63,360 bases of DNA from Acidithiobacillus sp. HP-2 (GCF_015100155.1 NZ_JACKZA010000017.1:1-63360); one strand, 5' to 3'; shown: positions 15,768-25,828, counted from the first letter of the stretch. A program made the numbers and translations. The notes: generated from the letters alone by a model not told the origin.

Positions 15768-16298
15768 TTAACCACGTTCAGCGAGATGGATCTCATATTG
15801 TGCCAACGCCCCTTCAGTACCACCTTGTGCAGCCGCTTCCTTCCACCATTTTATTGCGGTCATTGTATTCTGCGGCACACCATACCCAGAGGAGTAATCA
15901 ACCCCCAAGTTAGCCTCCGCATCAGCATTACCCTGTGCCGCTGATTTTTTGAACCAGTAGTTCGCCTTCTCGTAATTTTGTGGCACGCCTTGGCCTTCAA
16001 AGTAGGCAAGCCCTAGACTCTCTTCCGCCCAGGCATTACCCTGTGCTGCTGACTTTTTGAACCAGTAGTCTGCCTTCGCGCTGTCTGATGCACTCCAATA
16101 GACGCCCAACCATCTTTGCGCCACAGCATCCCCTGATTTTGCCGCAGATTCCAATTTGGCTAAGTCCGTAGTGTTTCCCTTGTGTGTTGCGGCCATCATT
16201 AGGTCTTTTGCCTGAATATTTGTCATCGCATAGGCGCTGCCCACAGAAAACAGCCCCATGAGCGCCAACGGAATGACAATACGAGTCCTCATTTTCAA
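15768..16298 (-). CDS. exported Sel1-repeat protein
   Basis: A signal peptide (MKMRTRIVIPLALMGLFSVG, cut after AYA) precedes about three Sel1 repeats with the pattern A..G...A...LG..Y..G.GV.......A..W..KAA.QG. Sel1 solenoids mediate protein contacts, usually in the periplasm. It is a shorter paralogue of the next gene and overlaps its end by ATGA. Confidence 0.85.
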   Translation of the reverse strand: MKMRTRIVIPLALMGLFSVGSAYAMTNIQAKDLMMAATHKGNTTDLAKLESAAKSGDAVAQRWLGVYWSASDSAKADYWFKKSAAQGNAWAEESLGLAYFEGQGVPQNYEKANYWFKKSAAQGNADAEANLGVDYSSGYGVPQNTMTAIKWWKEAAAQGGTEGALAQYEIHLAERG

Positions 16299-17719
16299 TT
16301 TCCTTTTTCTATACGCCGAATTTCAGAACCATCACAGAACCCTTGAGTTTCAGCTTTTTTATACCAGTACAGTGCTTGTGTGCTACTCTGCCGGACTCCA
16401 CGGCCATGGTAATATGCCTTTCCCAGATCATATTCCGCCATGGCAACCCCCTGCATCGCAGCTTTGCGATACCAGTAAGAAGATTTCTTTTCGTTCTGCT
16501 GTAGGCCACCGAATCTTTCATAGCAAGATCCCAACATAAGTTCCGCATTGGCATATCCGCTTTTCGCTGCTTTTCGGTACCAGTGACAGCCGGTGGCTGT
16601 GTTAGATGGCACCCCCCAGCCGAAGGAATAGAGATCACCCAGTTTATTTTCTGCCCAGGAGTTTCCCTGTGAGGCAAGTTTGCGAAGTTGGTGAATAGCT
16701 TTACCATACCAATAATCGGCAATAGCTTTATCTTTCGGTACACCCAGTCCACTGGAATAATCCAACGCTAGAGAGGAATTGGCTCGAATATTTCCCTTTA
16801 GAGCAGCCTTGCGAAACCAGTGATCGGCGGTCACATAATTAAGTGGTACTCCCCAGCCATGAGAATAAGCACGGGCCAGTTGATATTCCGCATCGCCATT
16901 CCCCTGCGAGGCAGGTTTGCGGAGCTGATTAACGGCTCTATCGTACCAATAGTGGGCAGCAACTTTGCTTCTTGGTACACCCAAGTGTCCTATGCTGTAG
17001 TCCATTCCGAGTTCATACTCCGCACGAATATTTCCTTGTGCAGCAGCCTTGCGGTACCAGTAAGCTGATTTGGTGACGCTCGTTGGTACGCCCCAGCCAT
17101 GGTAATATGCCTCTCCCAGTTTGTATTCTGCCTCGGCGTTCCCTTGCAAGGCAGCTTTGTGGTACCAGTAATCTGCGGTGTTGTAACTTCCAGGTACGCC
17201 CAATCCATAATAATAGGCATATCCCAGCCTGTATTCCGCCCACGAGTTTCCCTGTTCAGCAGCCTTGCGATACCACAAGTCGGCGGTGACGTAACTCTGT
17301 GGCACACCTTGACCATAGTAGTAGGCAGATCCCAGATTATACTCTGCCGATACTTATCGTTGCGCTGCCGCTTTCTCGTACCAGTAGTTTGCCTTGGCAT
17401 AGCTCTGCGGTAGCCCTTGGCCGTTGGAGTAGGCCAAACCCAGTTTATTTTCTGCCCAGGAATTTCCCTGTGCAGCAGTCTTCCTGTACCAGAATATCGC
17501 CTTCACGTAGTCTTTTTTTGTATCCCAATAGGTGGCTAACCATTTTTGCGCGGCAATATCCCCAGCTTTTGCTGCAGCCTCCAGTTTGGAGAGGTCCATA
17601 CTGTTTCCAGTGGCCGCTCCAATCCCCAGAATCTCTGCCTGCGTATTAGTCAGGGCATAAGCATTGCCAACTGAAAACAGCCCAATAAACGCCAACGGAA
17701 TGACAATGCGAACCTTCAT
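16295..17719 (-). pseudogene. Sel1-repeat protein interrupted by in-frame stop
   Basis: One reading frame of 475 codons begins with a signal peptide (MKVRIVIPLAFIGLFSVGNA) nearly identical to that of the neighbour, runs through a dozen Sel1 repeats and is broken by a single TAA at 17354-17356. The repeat register is preserved: KAAAQ-R-stop-VS-AEYNLG occupies the same length as the usual KAAAQGNSWAEYNLG. The downstream 336 residues could only restart at GTG 17305 without a signal peptide. The simplest reading is recent inactivation, stop readthrough or an assembly error. Confidence 0.75.
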
Positions 17720-17722
17720 TTT

Positions 17723-18331
17723 TTAATAATTCCGGGACTGCTGCCGCCCCGCCACATACCCCGTAGCAACACCAGCATTGAAATCCCGCGCACGCTGGCG
17801 ATTTACCCCTGCACCGGTATCCGCTGCCAGCACTTCATCGCGCAGAAAACGCTTCCGCTCTGCAGCGTCAAGACGCTGCAGAACCCGGTTGCGCTTATTT
17901 TCCAGGTCCACCATGCTCGTGCCACTCCGCAGATCGTTCAGGTATTCCTCCCGGAAAAATTCAGTAGCTTCATAACCGCTCAGGCTCCGGACATAAGCAT
18001 TGCGGCGATCCAGACGCACTTCCCAGTCCGGCACCTTGCGGTAGCCTAACATCCGGCGGATCAGGGGAAGAAAAATCCACAGGCCGCCAAGGTAGAAGCC
18101 ACCAAGTGTGCCAAATGTGCAGTCAAACACTAATAGCCAAGAGTATCCCAACAGATAATTGGTGACCAGAAATACAACTCCCGTCGCAAGTAGCGTAAAC
18201 GGCATGAGCCAAGGTTCCAGCCGGTACATGATATACTCGGCTACCGGATGCGTACGATTCTGCCTCCGGATGCGGAGATAACGCTCCCCGCCGCCATCGG
18301 ACGTAATGAGATAGTTGTCGTTGTAGCCCAT
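17723..18331 (-). CDS. membrane protein with two helices and charged C-terminal domain
   Basis: The 202-residue product has a basic start, helices at about 44-62 and 70-92, then an Arg-rich, helical cytoplasmic domain (RNRVLQRLDAAERKRFLRDE). It stands first in the transcript that contains the Sel1 genes, behind a TAGTGTA-type site. Family unknown. Confidence 0.55.
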   Translation of the reverse strand: MGYNDNYLITSDGGGERYLRIRRQNRTHPVAEYIMYRLEPWLMPFTLLATGVVFLVTNYLLGYSWLLVFDCTFGTLGGFYLGGLWIFLPLIRRMLGYRKVPDWEVRLDRRNAYVRSLSGYEATEFFREEYLNDLRSGTSMVDLENKRNRVLQRLDAAERKRFLRDEVLAADTGAGVNRQRARDFNAGVATGYVAGRQQSRNY

Positions 18332-18378
18332 GATCGAATCCTCGAAATTCCTTTAATTTACTCGCAAGATATGCGTTA

Positions 18379-18385
18379 TAGTGTA
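18379..18385 (-). promoter_or_regulatory. TACACTA site
   Basis: Read toward the gene at 18331 this is TTTTACACTATAACG, about 50 bases before the start. It belongs to the same family as the sites at 10732, 25822, 32503, 37491 and 43510. Confidence 0.4.
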
Positions 18386-18493
18386 AAATCTTTTTTAGAT
18401 ATAGCGCGGTTAAAAGCAATTTGCAAATCCTGATGCGAAACTAGGTGTTACCACATCCTAAGAGGATTCTATAAGGGCAGATCAGTGAGGATT

Positions 18494-19093
18494 TTAACCA
18501 ATCCCCGTGTCCTTTCCCGCCTCCTCAAACACCAACCGTTCATCACCTGAAACCCGCCGCACCAGCAGGTAGCCGTGCTTCTCCAGATACTCGACAATCT
18601 CTCCGACCGTGGCCACCATCGCGCCTTGTGCCAGTTGTTTCACTTGGTAGCGTCCATCCGTTTCCAGCGTCAGCAGCATCTTGCTACCCGGTGAACCGGG
18701 CAGGGCGGGCACGGCAGGAGAGGGTGCCGATGGCGCATAACTGCCCGTGCGCCGGATTTCCGGCAGCACTTCCAGCGTCACCCAGCGCCGGAACGGTTTG
18801 GCTTCCCGCTTACGGCTTTTGAGTAACGCGTGAAACAGTCCGGATTCGGAAATAATGGTGACTTCGCGGGTCTGGATGGTGCCATTCTCGGATCTGGTAC
18901 TCATGATGTGAGTATCAGCTTCGTCGTCATCGAGGACGCGGGTCATGTTGATCGCATCTCGATAGCCTAGTGCCTTGGCAATATCACCAGCGACAAACCA
19001 TACCTGGCCATCTTGTTCTATAGTGCGGACTTCAGTGGATTGAAAAAGAAAAACATTGGGTGCGGAATCGCTTTTTTTAGCTTTCATGTTCAT
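18494..19093 (-). CDS. BRO-N domain protein (antirepressor-like)
   Basis: The 199-residue product carries a BRO-N domain: VFLFQSTEVRTIEQDGQVWF, VAGDIAKALGYRDA, ISESGLFHALLKSRK and EAKPFRRWVTLEVLPEIRRTG. The C-terminal 80 residues are a second small domain. BRO-N proteins bind DNA and act as phage antirepressors or virus regulators. ATG 19093 follows AGGAG with 7 bases of spacing. A 300-base structured region precedes it. Confidence 0.85.
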   Translation of the reverse strand: MNMKAKKSDSAPNVFLFQSTEVRTIEQDGQVWFVAGDIAKALGYRDAINMTRVLDDDEADTHIMSTRSENGTIQTREVTIISESGLFHALLKSRKREAKPFRRWVTLEVLPEIRRTGSYAPSAPSPAVPALPGSPGSKMLLTLETDGRYQVKQLAQGAMVATVGEIVEYLEKHGYLLVRRVSGDERLVFEEAGKDTGIG

Positions 19094-19395
19094 TGCGGAT
19101 CTCCTAGAGTGCGTGTTTTTACCGCCTACCTTTGACGCCAATCAAAAGGTGGACGGAACCGAACGGGTTGGCGTACCGGACTCTAGGAACCGGCGAGCCT
19201 TGCGGCTCCCCGCCCGGCCCGCCCATAGAGCACTGCCGGACAACGGACATAAAAAACGCCGCAAGAACTCCCCGTTAGGGGAAGGGCGGCTGTCCGCCTA
19301 GAGATTCCGGGACGCCAATCCCGATCACCGGATAAACGATGATGGGGTGAGATTCATCCAGGAAGCGGCTTTTGTCAAGAAAAAAACCGCCCACG
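19094..19395. other. structured GC-rich intergenic region (leader or oriT candidate)
   Basis: No gene lies between the BRO start and the TraG stop. The region contains hairpins GAGCC-TTGC-GGCTC (19195-19208), CCCC-GTTA-GGGG (19270-19281), GGCGG-CTGT-CCGCC (19285-19298), a long-range 8-bp inverted repeat CCTAGAGT/ACTCTAGG (19103-19110 and 19180-19187), a third CCTAGAG at about 19297, and the direct repeat GACGCCAATC at about 19134 and 19311. A minus-strand TTGACA at 19373-19378 could be a -35 box driving a leader of about 260 nt before BRO. It may be a structured 5' leader, a small RNA, or the transfer origin. Confidence 0.5.
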
Positions 19396-22300
19396 TCACC
19401 CACCATCAATCGGTATATCATCATCACCAACCGCTTCTCCTGGATTTTTCAGTGGCTCGTTCAACCGATATTCATCTGCACTCAGATTCCTGTCGAGATC
19501 TTTTAACGCAGCTTCGCCATGGCCTTCCATAAGCTCTTTAACCATGTTCAGGTCATTTGTTGCTGCTTCTCCAGGGGATTCAGGAACGCCATCTGATGCC
19601 GGGGGCTTGTAATTCCCGGTCAACCTCGCATGCGTGTCTGACGGTTCCATCGGGTCACGCATACCCGGTTTAGCAGATTTGGGGCCATCTCCAGCATCCT
19701 TTGCCGCTTTTGCATCTTTCATGCGCTGTAACGCCTTCCTGCCGCCATAAACCGCTGCACCAGTAGCGGCAGCTCCTACTGCCGCAGCACCGCCCATAGC
19801 CAGTGCCGGATGGTCCTCTATTTCTTTTGCCACTTCCATCAGCGCGTTGCCGTTCATACCCGCTTTGTCTTGGGCGAGTTTTTTGTTGAACGCCGCAACA
19901 TTCAGCCCAAAACCTTTGGCGATGCTATCGGCATAACTGGTATCTGGCGCAGATGGCTGATAATCCGCATTCGGATTGGTTTCGTTATAACGCCCTTGTG
20001 CTCCCGCTTGAATGGCTGCTGACTGTGCCGCGTTGCCTGCTGCATTGGCCGGGGGGGTTGCCGCATCTACCTGCTGCTGCAGTGCAGCCCCCGGTTTAGG
20101 CATTGTGGCCCCTTTCGCCATCCCTTCCTGAACCGCCGCACCGGTTTTGGCCTGATTCCCTGCTGAGGCAAAGCGATTCAGGGTGTCATTCCAGAAATTA
20201 CCGGCGGCCTGGTACTGGCCCTGGGCCAGCGCACCATTAACCGTCATCAGATTCGCTACCGCTGCGGCAGCATTAGGATTCAAATTTTGGCTCGCCGCAT
20301 TGTAGGCGCGGTTCCAGGCGTTCTCTAACCCGTTTTGCTCTGCGTAGTGTCTGGACATCATGACGGCATCTCCCAGGCCACTGGGTTTGTTTTTGTCATA
20401 GTTGGCCATCATGCCTTCCATGGTGCCCATATTTACCGCATCACTGCCTGCTACACTGTTCGACGCATTAACCATGCGGGAGAGGCTATTGGCCCGTTTG
20501 CGGGCCGCTGTCGCATTTCGGGTATCCTGGCCAGATAGTGCTGCATCATGGGTCATGGAAGCAGACGCCGTTCTGCCCGCTGTGGTTTCTGAGCCTGTAG
20601 CAATGGAATGCAGTAATTTGGCGTTTTTGGATGAAGTTACACTGTCAGCCAGCTTGCGATTTGATGTCTTCTGCAGAGCGTGTTGGATTTTAGCAACTTC
20701 GCCCGCATCGGCACTTACGCCCACATTGGCACTTTTAATAGCGTTCGCAATACCTGCTGCACCCTTTTCCCCCGCAAACGCACTGGCCCCCAGTCCCATG
20801 AAATCTGCACCAAACTGACCTTTCATCGCGGCAGAAACTGCCACGGCCTGTTCCGCCGTCATGTTCCATTGGTTCCCAAGTTCCTGGCTTTCCTGCTTCA
20901 TTTGCGAAAGCCCATGATCTGCGTTGGTGTTGTGCTTTAAGTAGCTTTTTACACCTGTTTCGCTACTATTGGCGTACTGGAATCCGGTCTTCCAGGCATT
21001 TGCGCTGGCCGCCATCGCGCTTTGTGTGTAGGCGGCTTCCTGCTGTTGGGCTTCCTGAATGGCGGAACTCATTTGCGAGCCCACATTGACAGACAACCCC
21101 GCATAAGCCGGGCTCATCCCAGCGATTCCTGAAGACCCTCTACCCGTGTAGCCGACACCTGTGGTGTTCTGCTGAACCCCCGCAACCCCCTGACTGAGTG
21201 TATCCGTGCCCTCCATCGGTGTCGTTTCCCCAATGGCTTTTGAGGCAGAACTTTCCTCGCTCTGATCCTGTGCCAGTCGTGTGGCGGCATAAGCGCCGCC
21301 CAAACCCAGCAGGACCATCGTGACTACCGGCGTCAAGGCCAGCATCTTGTCCGCCATCGCCTGTTGACGCATGGCATGTTCCAGCAGGATCGGGATGTTA
21401 TGGGATGCCGTGATATTCCCCCCGTTTAGAGTGCCGACGAGCCGCGACATGGTTTGGTGCATGTTGCTCTGGGCATAATTCGAGATAATCTGGGCAATCG
21501 GTATCCAGGCCAGTGTCGTCGCTCCGAACGCCATGAATGCTCCGATCTTGCCGAATCCGTTTGGCCCCATCGCCATAGCCACCACAATGATGATCGGAAA
21601 GCCCGCAAAGAACAGGAATTGCAGGATCGCCATCATCGGAATCATGTTCATTTCAAACAGGGAAGCATTCGCCGCATTCAGGGTCACACTCCGTCCGAAT
21701 GCGGTCGCCTTGGTCGAGCAATAGCTCGACATCTGGTTTGTAGGGCCGCTGCTGTCCCAGTAGAAATTCGCGTTGGCTCCGGCTTCCACTGCACAATTCA
21801 GGATCATGTTGTTCATGAAGTCGTAACCGGTGTTGCCCGTTTTCATGAAAACGTCATCCAGCAGTGAATTTGCTTGGGACGCTTTCAGGCTGGCAACGGA
21901 GCCATTATCCAGTTGGGTGTCAATGGTTTCACCCAGGTTTTCATTACCACTGGGCATGGACCCGGACTCGAAAACTTCCCAGGCGCTTTTCAGGGTACTG
22001 GCGGCTTTGGAACAGGTTTCATTGTAGTGAGCCACAGGTTGGGCGGAACTATTGACGAAGAGGGTGTCCGTGAGATTAGGCTTGGGTGGCGTCGTTGCGA
22101 ACAATGTTGTCGCCAGATCCTTTTGTGAACCCATCGTATAAAGCAGGCTTGTATCCGGAGCTTCACAAAAGTCCACATAATTCACGATGGAGTGATTCAG
22201 CGCCGGATTCATACTGGAAAATGTCGAATACAGCCCGCGCAGGTTATACATGAGTGCCAGGGGGCCATCGAAACCATAGACCTGATTGGATGTCGGATCG

Positions 22301-22743
22301 CCAGAGGAGTTTACGCTGAACATATTGGTATCGGCACCTGAACCAACTACGCCATCCGCCTGCTCCATTTGCGTGGTGATTGCCCAAAAAACCGATGAAA
22401 AGATTGAAGCGGGTACCGCGACACCGATAGGGATACCAGGCACAATCTGCGACTCACCGTTATAGATGTTCTCTATATTGACCTGAGTAGTAACCCCGAA
22501 GAGCACCGCATACGCAATCGCCATGATCATAATGTGATGAATCAGGAATCGCCCCTGCATGAAAGACGCGACCACGATAATAATCAAGCTGATGATGAGC
22601 ATGAGGCCGATCAGCGGCCCGCCCCAGGCACTGCCGTTGGTCGCCCAGGCCGTGTTGTTGCCGGGATCGAACAACATCTGCAGCATGGTGAACACGCCAA
22701 AAAAACTCTTGATGTTGCCGATAACATAAATGTTCCAAGTCAT
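19396..22743 (-). CDS. traG: F-type conjugation protein TraG (mating-pair stabilisation)
   Basis: The 1115-residue product resembles F-plasmid TraG in layout. Its N-terminal 480 residues contain membrane helices (about 43-65, 68-90, 370-395, 400-425, 465-490) and the conserved IPIGVAVPASIFSSVFWAIT stretch; the rest is a long Ala/Gln/Asn-rich soluble domain predicted to reach the periplasm. TraG stabilises mating pairs and takes part in entry exclusion. It overlaps TraH by ATGA. The C-terminal 150 residues carry an additional hydrophobic segment. Confidence 0.8.
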   Translation of the reverse strand: MTWNIYVIGNIKSFFGVFTMLQMLFDPGNNTAWATNGSAWGGPLIGLMLIISLIIIVVASFMQGRFLIHHIMIMAIAYAVLFGVTTQVNIENIYNGESQIVPGIPIGVAVPASIFSSVFWAITTQMEQADGVVGSGADTNMFSVNSSGDPTSNQVYGFDGPLALMYNLRGLYSTFSSMNPALNHSIVNYVDFCEAPDTSLLYTMGSQKDLATTLFATTPPKPNLTDTLFVNSSAQPVAHYNETCSKAASTLKSAWEVFESGSMPSGNENLGETIDTQLDNGSVASLKASQANSLLDDVFMKTGNTGYDFMNNMILNCAVEAGANANFYWDSSGPTNQMSSYCSTKATAFGRSVTLNAANASLFEMNMIPMMAILQFLFFAGFPIIIVVAMAMGPNGFGKIGAFMAFGATTLAWIPIAQIISNYAQSNMHQTMSRLVGTLNGGNITASHNIPILLEHAMRQQAMADKMLALTPVVTMVLLGLGGAYAATRLAQDQSEESSASKAIGETTPMEGTDTLSQGVAGVQQNTTGVGYTGRGSSGIAGMSPAYAGLSVNVGSQMSSAIQEAQQQEAAYTQSAMAASANAWKTGFQYANSSETGVKSYLKHNTNADHGLSQMKQESQELGNQWNMTAEQAVAVSAAMKGQFGADFMGLGASAFAGEKGAAGIANAIKSANVGVSADAGEVAKIQHALQKTSNRKLADSVTSSKNAKLLHSIATGSETTAGRTASASMTHDAALSGQDTRNATAARKRANSLSRMVNASNSVAGSDAVNMGTMEGMMANYDKNKPSGLGDAVMMSRHYAEQNGLENAWNRAYNAASQNLNPNAAAAVANLMTVNGALAQGQYQAAGNFWNDTLNRFASAGNQAKTGAAVQEGMAKGATMPKPGAALQQQVDAATPPANAAGNAAQSAAIQAGAQGRYNETNPNADYQPSAPDTSYADSIAKGFGLNVAAFNKKLAQDKAGMNGNALMEVAKEIEDHPALAMGGAAAVGAAATGAAVYGGRKALQRMKDAKAAKDAGDGPKSAKPGMRDPMEPSDTHARLTGNYKPPASDGVPESPGEAATNDLNMVKELMEGHGEAALKDLDRNLSADEYRLNEPLKNPGEAVGDDDIPIDGG

Positions 22744-24368
22744 CAGAGGTTCCCGTGTTCTTTTTTCAGTGTGTTGTGCAATCCCCGAACCAGAGCTTCG
22801 GCATTCAGGATTTTTTGTGCATCCGAGTTTTCGTCACGCATATAGACATCTTCGCTCTGAGCAAGCTGGTTGATGGCCGACCCGTAGGATTTCGGGATGA
22901 CGACATGGGGATTTCCGGAGTAAACGCTCTGTTCTGCACCCAGCAGTGCGGATGCCATATTCACGGCATACAGATTCACTGCCACTGGCTCCATCAATGC
23001 CAGGACTTCATTGACCATATTTTGAGAGCTTTGTGCCTGCCGGAGTAAGGTGTACATGCCCCCCGGCATGGTTTGCAGGAACTGGATTTGTTCCGTGGAT
23101 AATGAGGTTCCGTCTTCGATGTCTGGCCCGATTCCTGGGTCGTCATTTGGCCCACCCCCGAAGAGCATGTGTTGAATATGCGGCTTGATGCCCTCGAAGC
23201 CCATGGAACCCAAGGTGGTGCCACGAGTCTCCACGGCTTCGCAGCCCATGGTGGTGGAATAGGCGGAATATTTTTGACTATTTGTGGGCCACGGTTCGCA
23301 GGTCATCACGGAAGCGTTCTTGGTGCCATTGACCAGATCTTGCAGGGTGAGCGTGGGCGCTGCCGTATCTGGACTCTGGGAGTAGGCGGCATTGGGAGTG
23401 GCCTGCGTGCTGCTTTCCTGTTCGGCATTCTGATCCGCATTGGCGGTTGTGCTGGAACCGGGGTGCAGGATCTCTGTACCGACCAGAGACATGAGGATTT
23501 CCTTGGTACAGGCGTGATCGTGATTTTTACAGGGCAGGGACGTGTTGGTAGAGGGGTCATCTATGCCTTCCAGCATATTGTAAGCCTCACTGCCGCCAAT
23601 CGCTTTCCAGAACATATTGCCTTCGGGGATCAGCGAGGCAGCCGAGACACTTTTAGTCTTCGAGTTTTTAACAACGGATCCACTGGAAGTGATCGTATCC
23701 CAGGACTTTTCGATGTTGGTCTTGAACGTATCCAGAACATTCTGCAGCACGCCTTCATGATTGGCGGAATCATAAGCAGAGGATACGTCCGTAGAGGCAC
23801 CTGAGCTGAATCCAAAAACTTTTTCGGCATTCTTCCCGACCTGTTTGAAATCTCCGGCTATATCCCCGGCATTAAAAATGCCGTGGGCCAGTTGGCAGGT
23901 GTTGTGCAGGGAGTTATTCATGGCCTGAATGGTTTTCTCGATAGAAGCGAGTAAAGCCCCGCACTGATGGCACATGGCATCAATCGCCAACTGGAAAGCA
24001 TACCCCAGGGCTTCCTGGCCGATAGTCCGGAGTAATGCCAGGAACTCCTGGCCATTGATGAAATGAAAGGAACCCATGTAAAGGTTGATTCCCCCACATC
24101 CTGCGGAGATGTCGGGTGGACTGAAGCTGACGATATTGGCTCCAGAAAGCGGCGTCCGGACTTCGGCATACCCACCGGAGAGGGTAACGCCATTGCCGAG
24201 ACTGGCCGCCTGGGGAACGGACGTGGCCGCAAACATGCCGCTTAAAAAGCCCTGCATTCCGGCATAGGCAGCCTCGGACTGCAACATACTGGTCGTAACC
24301 AATGATGCTGTCATGGCCAGCAGTACGCCTTTGGAAATCTTCTTTTTGAATGGTTCTGTCTTTGCCAT
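22743..24368 (-). CDS. traH: F-type conjugation protein TraH
   Basis: From ATG 24368 (AGAGGATAAACAC upstream) the 541-residue product has a signal peptide, then the TraH hallmark SFSPPDISAGCGGINLYMGS, FHFINGQEFLALLRTIGQEA and CHQCGALLASI. TraH is a periplasmic/outer-membrane-associated pilus assembly protein of F-type type IV secretion systems. The gene order F-H-G is the same as on F. Paired cysteines in the central part suggest disulfides formed with help from the thioredoxin-fold TraF. Confidence 0.88.
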   Translation of the reverse strand: MAKTEPFKKKISKGVLLAMTASLVTTSMLQSEAAYAGMQGFLSGMFAATSVPQAASLGNGVTLSGGYAEVRTPLSGANIVSFSPPDISAGCGGINLYMGSFHFINGQEFLALLRTIGQEALGYAFQLAIDAMCHQCGALLASIEKTIQAMNNSLHNTCQLAHGIFNAGDIAGDFKQVGKNAEKVFGFSSGASTDVSSAYDSANHEGVLQNVLDTFKTNIEKSWDTITSSGSVVKNSKTKSVSAASLIPEGNMFWKAIGGSEAYNMLEGIDDPSTNTSLPCKNHDHACTKEILMSLVGTEILHPGSSTTANADQNAEQESSTQATPNAAYSQSPDTAAPTLTLQDLVNGTKNASVMTCEPWPTNSQKYSAYSTTMGCEAVETRGTTLGSMGFEGIKPHIQHMLFGGGPNDDPGIGPDIEDGTSLSTEQIQFLQTMPGGMYTLLRQAQSSQNMVNEVLALMEPVAVNLYAVNMASALLGAEQSVYSGNPHVVIPKSYGSAINQLAQSEDVYMRDENSDAQKILNAEALVRGLHNTLKKEHGNL

Positions 24369-24379
24369 GTGTTTATCCT

Positions 24380-25339
24380 CTACCAATTCTTTGCCCTTGC
24401 CGCCGTCTGCATTTCGACATACCGGCTGATGGCCTTGGGGTTTGTGATGCCGGCCTTGGCCGCTGCGTGGATTTCTTGGGTGGTCAGCACGCCGCGTTCG
24501 TAGGCGTTTTCCGACCACTCCGACATTTTCTTGGGAAGCAGGTGCAGATAGCTGGCGTCGGCCAGCAGGTTTTGCTCCAGGCTCGCCATGACCTGATACC
24601 CCTGGGAAATAATGGCGAAGTTGTCCGGGGGGTAAACCATGACGATGGAGGGGGTTTCGACCAGGTGCAGGAGCTTGGCCTGACCGTGATCCCGAACAAA
24701 GACCGCGTTTTTCGGAATGTCAGATACGGGACCATCGCTGGCGTCGATATAAATCGTCTTGAAATGGGCCTGCTGTAACAGATGCCGGTATTGCCGAAGC
24801 TGCAAATTGCAGAACGGGCAGTCGTGCTTCACGAAAACCCACATCCCCACATGATGCGTGAGATATTGCAGGGCATGTTGCTTGTTCCAGGCGATGTAGG
24901 TATTGAACTCGCTGTTGGCGGCGTTGGATCGCGGCACGAAATTGGAGTAGTTCAGGACCGGGTTGGTGTTGGCCACCCGCACGAACTTTTCGGCAAAGTT
25001 CTGGGCCTTGTCGAACATGACTTTCTGCACGGAAAGATACTGGGTGACGTTCTTCGTGCTGGGATTGTTAATAGCCGCATCCCGGAGCTTGGGTAACTCG
25101 ACGCGAATCCACTGCACCGACAGGGGTGGTGGCGCTTTCTTTTTGGGTTTTAGGGGCTTTGGCTTGGCGACGACCGGCTTGGGAATCGGCTTGGGCACGA
25201 TCTTGGGCTTTGGCGGCGGGGGAGGGGGAAGCTGGTACCAGAACCAGCCGTGTTCGGCAACGGCCTGTCCTGCCCAGAGCAAGCAGGCTGTTGTGACCAA
25301 TCCGCGTAAGATACGGGCTTTAATGTTTGCCTCCTTCAA
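24380..25339 (-). CDS. traF: F-type conjugation protein TraF, thioredoxin fold
   Basis: The 319-residue product has a signal peptide (cut after AVA, about residue 28), a Pro/Lys-rich linker and a C-terminal thioredoxin-like domain with the active-site motif CPFC near residue 176 (WVFVKHDCPFCNLQLRQY). TraF assists pilus assembly and disulfide chemistry in the periplasm. Unlike F TraF, which lacks the CxxC, this one retains it. It overlaps the transglycosylase gene by 20 bases. Confidence 0.85.
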   Translation of the reverse strand: MKEANIKARILRGLVTTACLLWAGQAVAEHGWFWYQLPPPPPPKPKIVPKPIPKPVVAKPKPLKPKKKAPPPLSVQWIRVELPKLRDAAINNPSTKNVTQYLSVQKVMFDKAQNFAEKFVRVANTNPVLNYSNFVPRSNAANSEFNTYIAWNKQHALQYLTHHVGMWVFVKHDCPFCNLQLRQYRHLLQQAHFKTIYIDASDGPVSDIPKNAVFVRDHGQAKLLHLVETPSIVMVYPPDNFAIISQGYQVMASLEQNLLADASYLHLLPKKMSEWSENAYERGVLTTQEIHAAAKAGITNPKAISRYVEMQTAARAKNW

Positions 25340-25781
25340 TTACCAGCCCTGCCGCCAAATAGTGTTGTTTCGGTTGACCGTTGATGCTCAATCCCAAATG
25401 CGCCGCGAAACGCTGCACATAGCCGTCATTCCAAGCTGCCTGCATATCGCCAGTACCCGCGTTGTAACAGGCGCTCGCGGCAATCAGATTGCCAGTGGCC
25501 GCAAGACAGCGGGCAAATACCCAAGTGCCCGCCATGACGTTCGCGCAGGCGTTGTTTTTCAATATGTAATAACTATAGCCAAAAGCTCGTAATGTTGGTA
25601 GATGGCAGGTGTTGACTTGCATAGGGCCAAGGTCTTGCGTTCCATTGCTATCACGAACCGCGACACCAGGCGCAGCACCCTCGTTTTTCATGAGGGCCAC
25701 AATATCCCGGCGCGGTACACCATAGATAGCAGAGGCTTGCTGGATGCAGCTATCGGGTACGCCGTGGAAGTCGTGGAACAA
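25320..25781 (-). CDS. lytic transglycosylase (VirB1/Orf169-like)
   Basis: The 153-residue product has the SLT features: VPRRDIVALMKNEG with the catalytic Glu, NGTQDLGPMQVNT and a SACYNAGTGD segment. Such enzymes open peptidoglycan locally for the transfer channel. No signal peptide is evident from ATG 25781, which is unusual for a periplasmic enzyme. First gene of the transglycosylase-traF-traH-traG transcript; a TAGTGTA-type site lies about 45 bases upstream. Confidence 0.82.
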   Translation of the reverse strand: MFHDFHGVPDSCIQQASAIYGVPRRDIVALMKNEGAAPGVAVRDSNGTQDLGPMQVNTCHLPTLRAFGYSYYILKNNACANVMAGTWVFARCLAATGNLIAASACYNAGTGDMQAAWNDGYVQRFAAHLGLSINGQPKQHYLAAGLVIEGGKH

Positions 25782-25821
25782 GAGAACCCCTTTTGAGAAG
25801 AACGTAATAGATTAAAAATAA

Positions 25822-25828
25822 TACACTA
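25822..25828 (-). promoter_or_regulatory. TAGTGTA site before tra operon
   Basis: Read toward the tra genes the site is TTTCTAGTGTATTATTTTT; TATTAT directly after it could be a -10 box. The divergent cassette element 1 begins 43 bases away. Confidence 0.45.
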
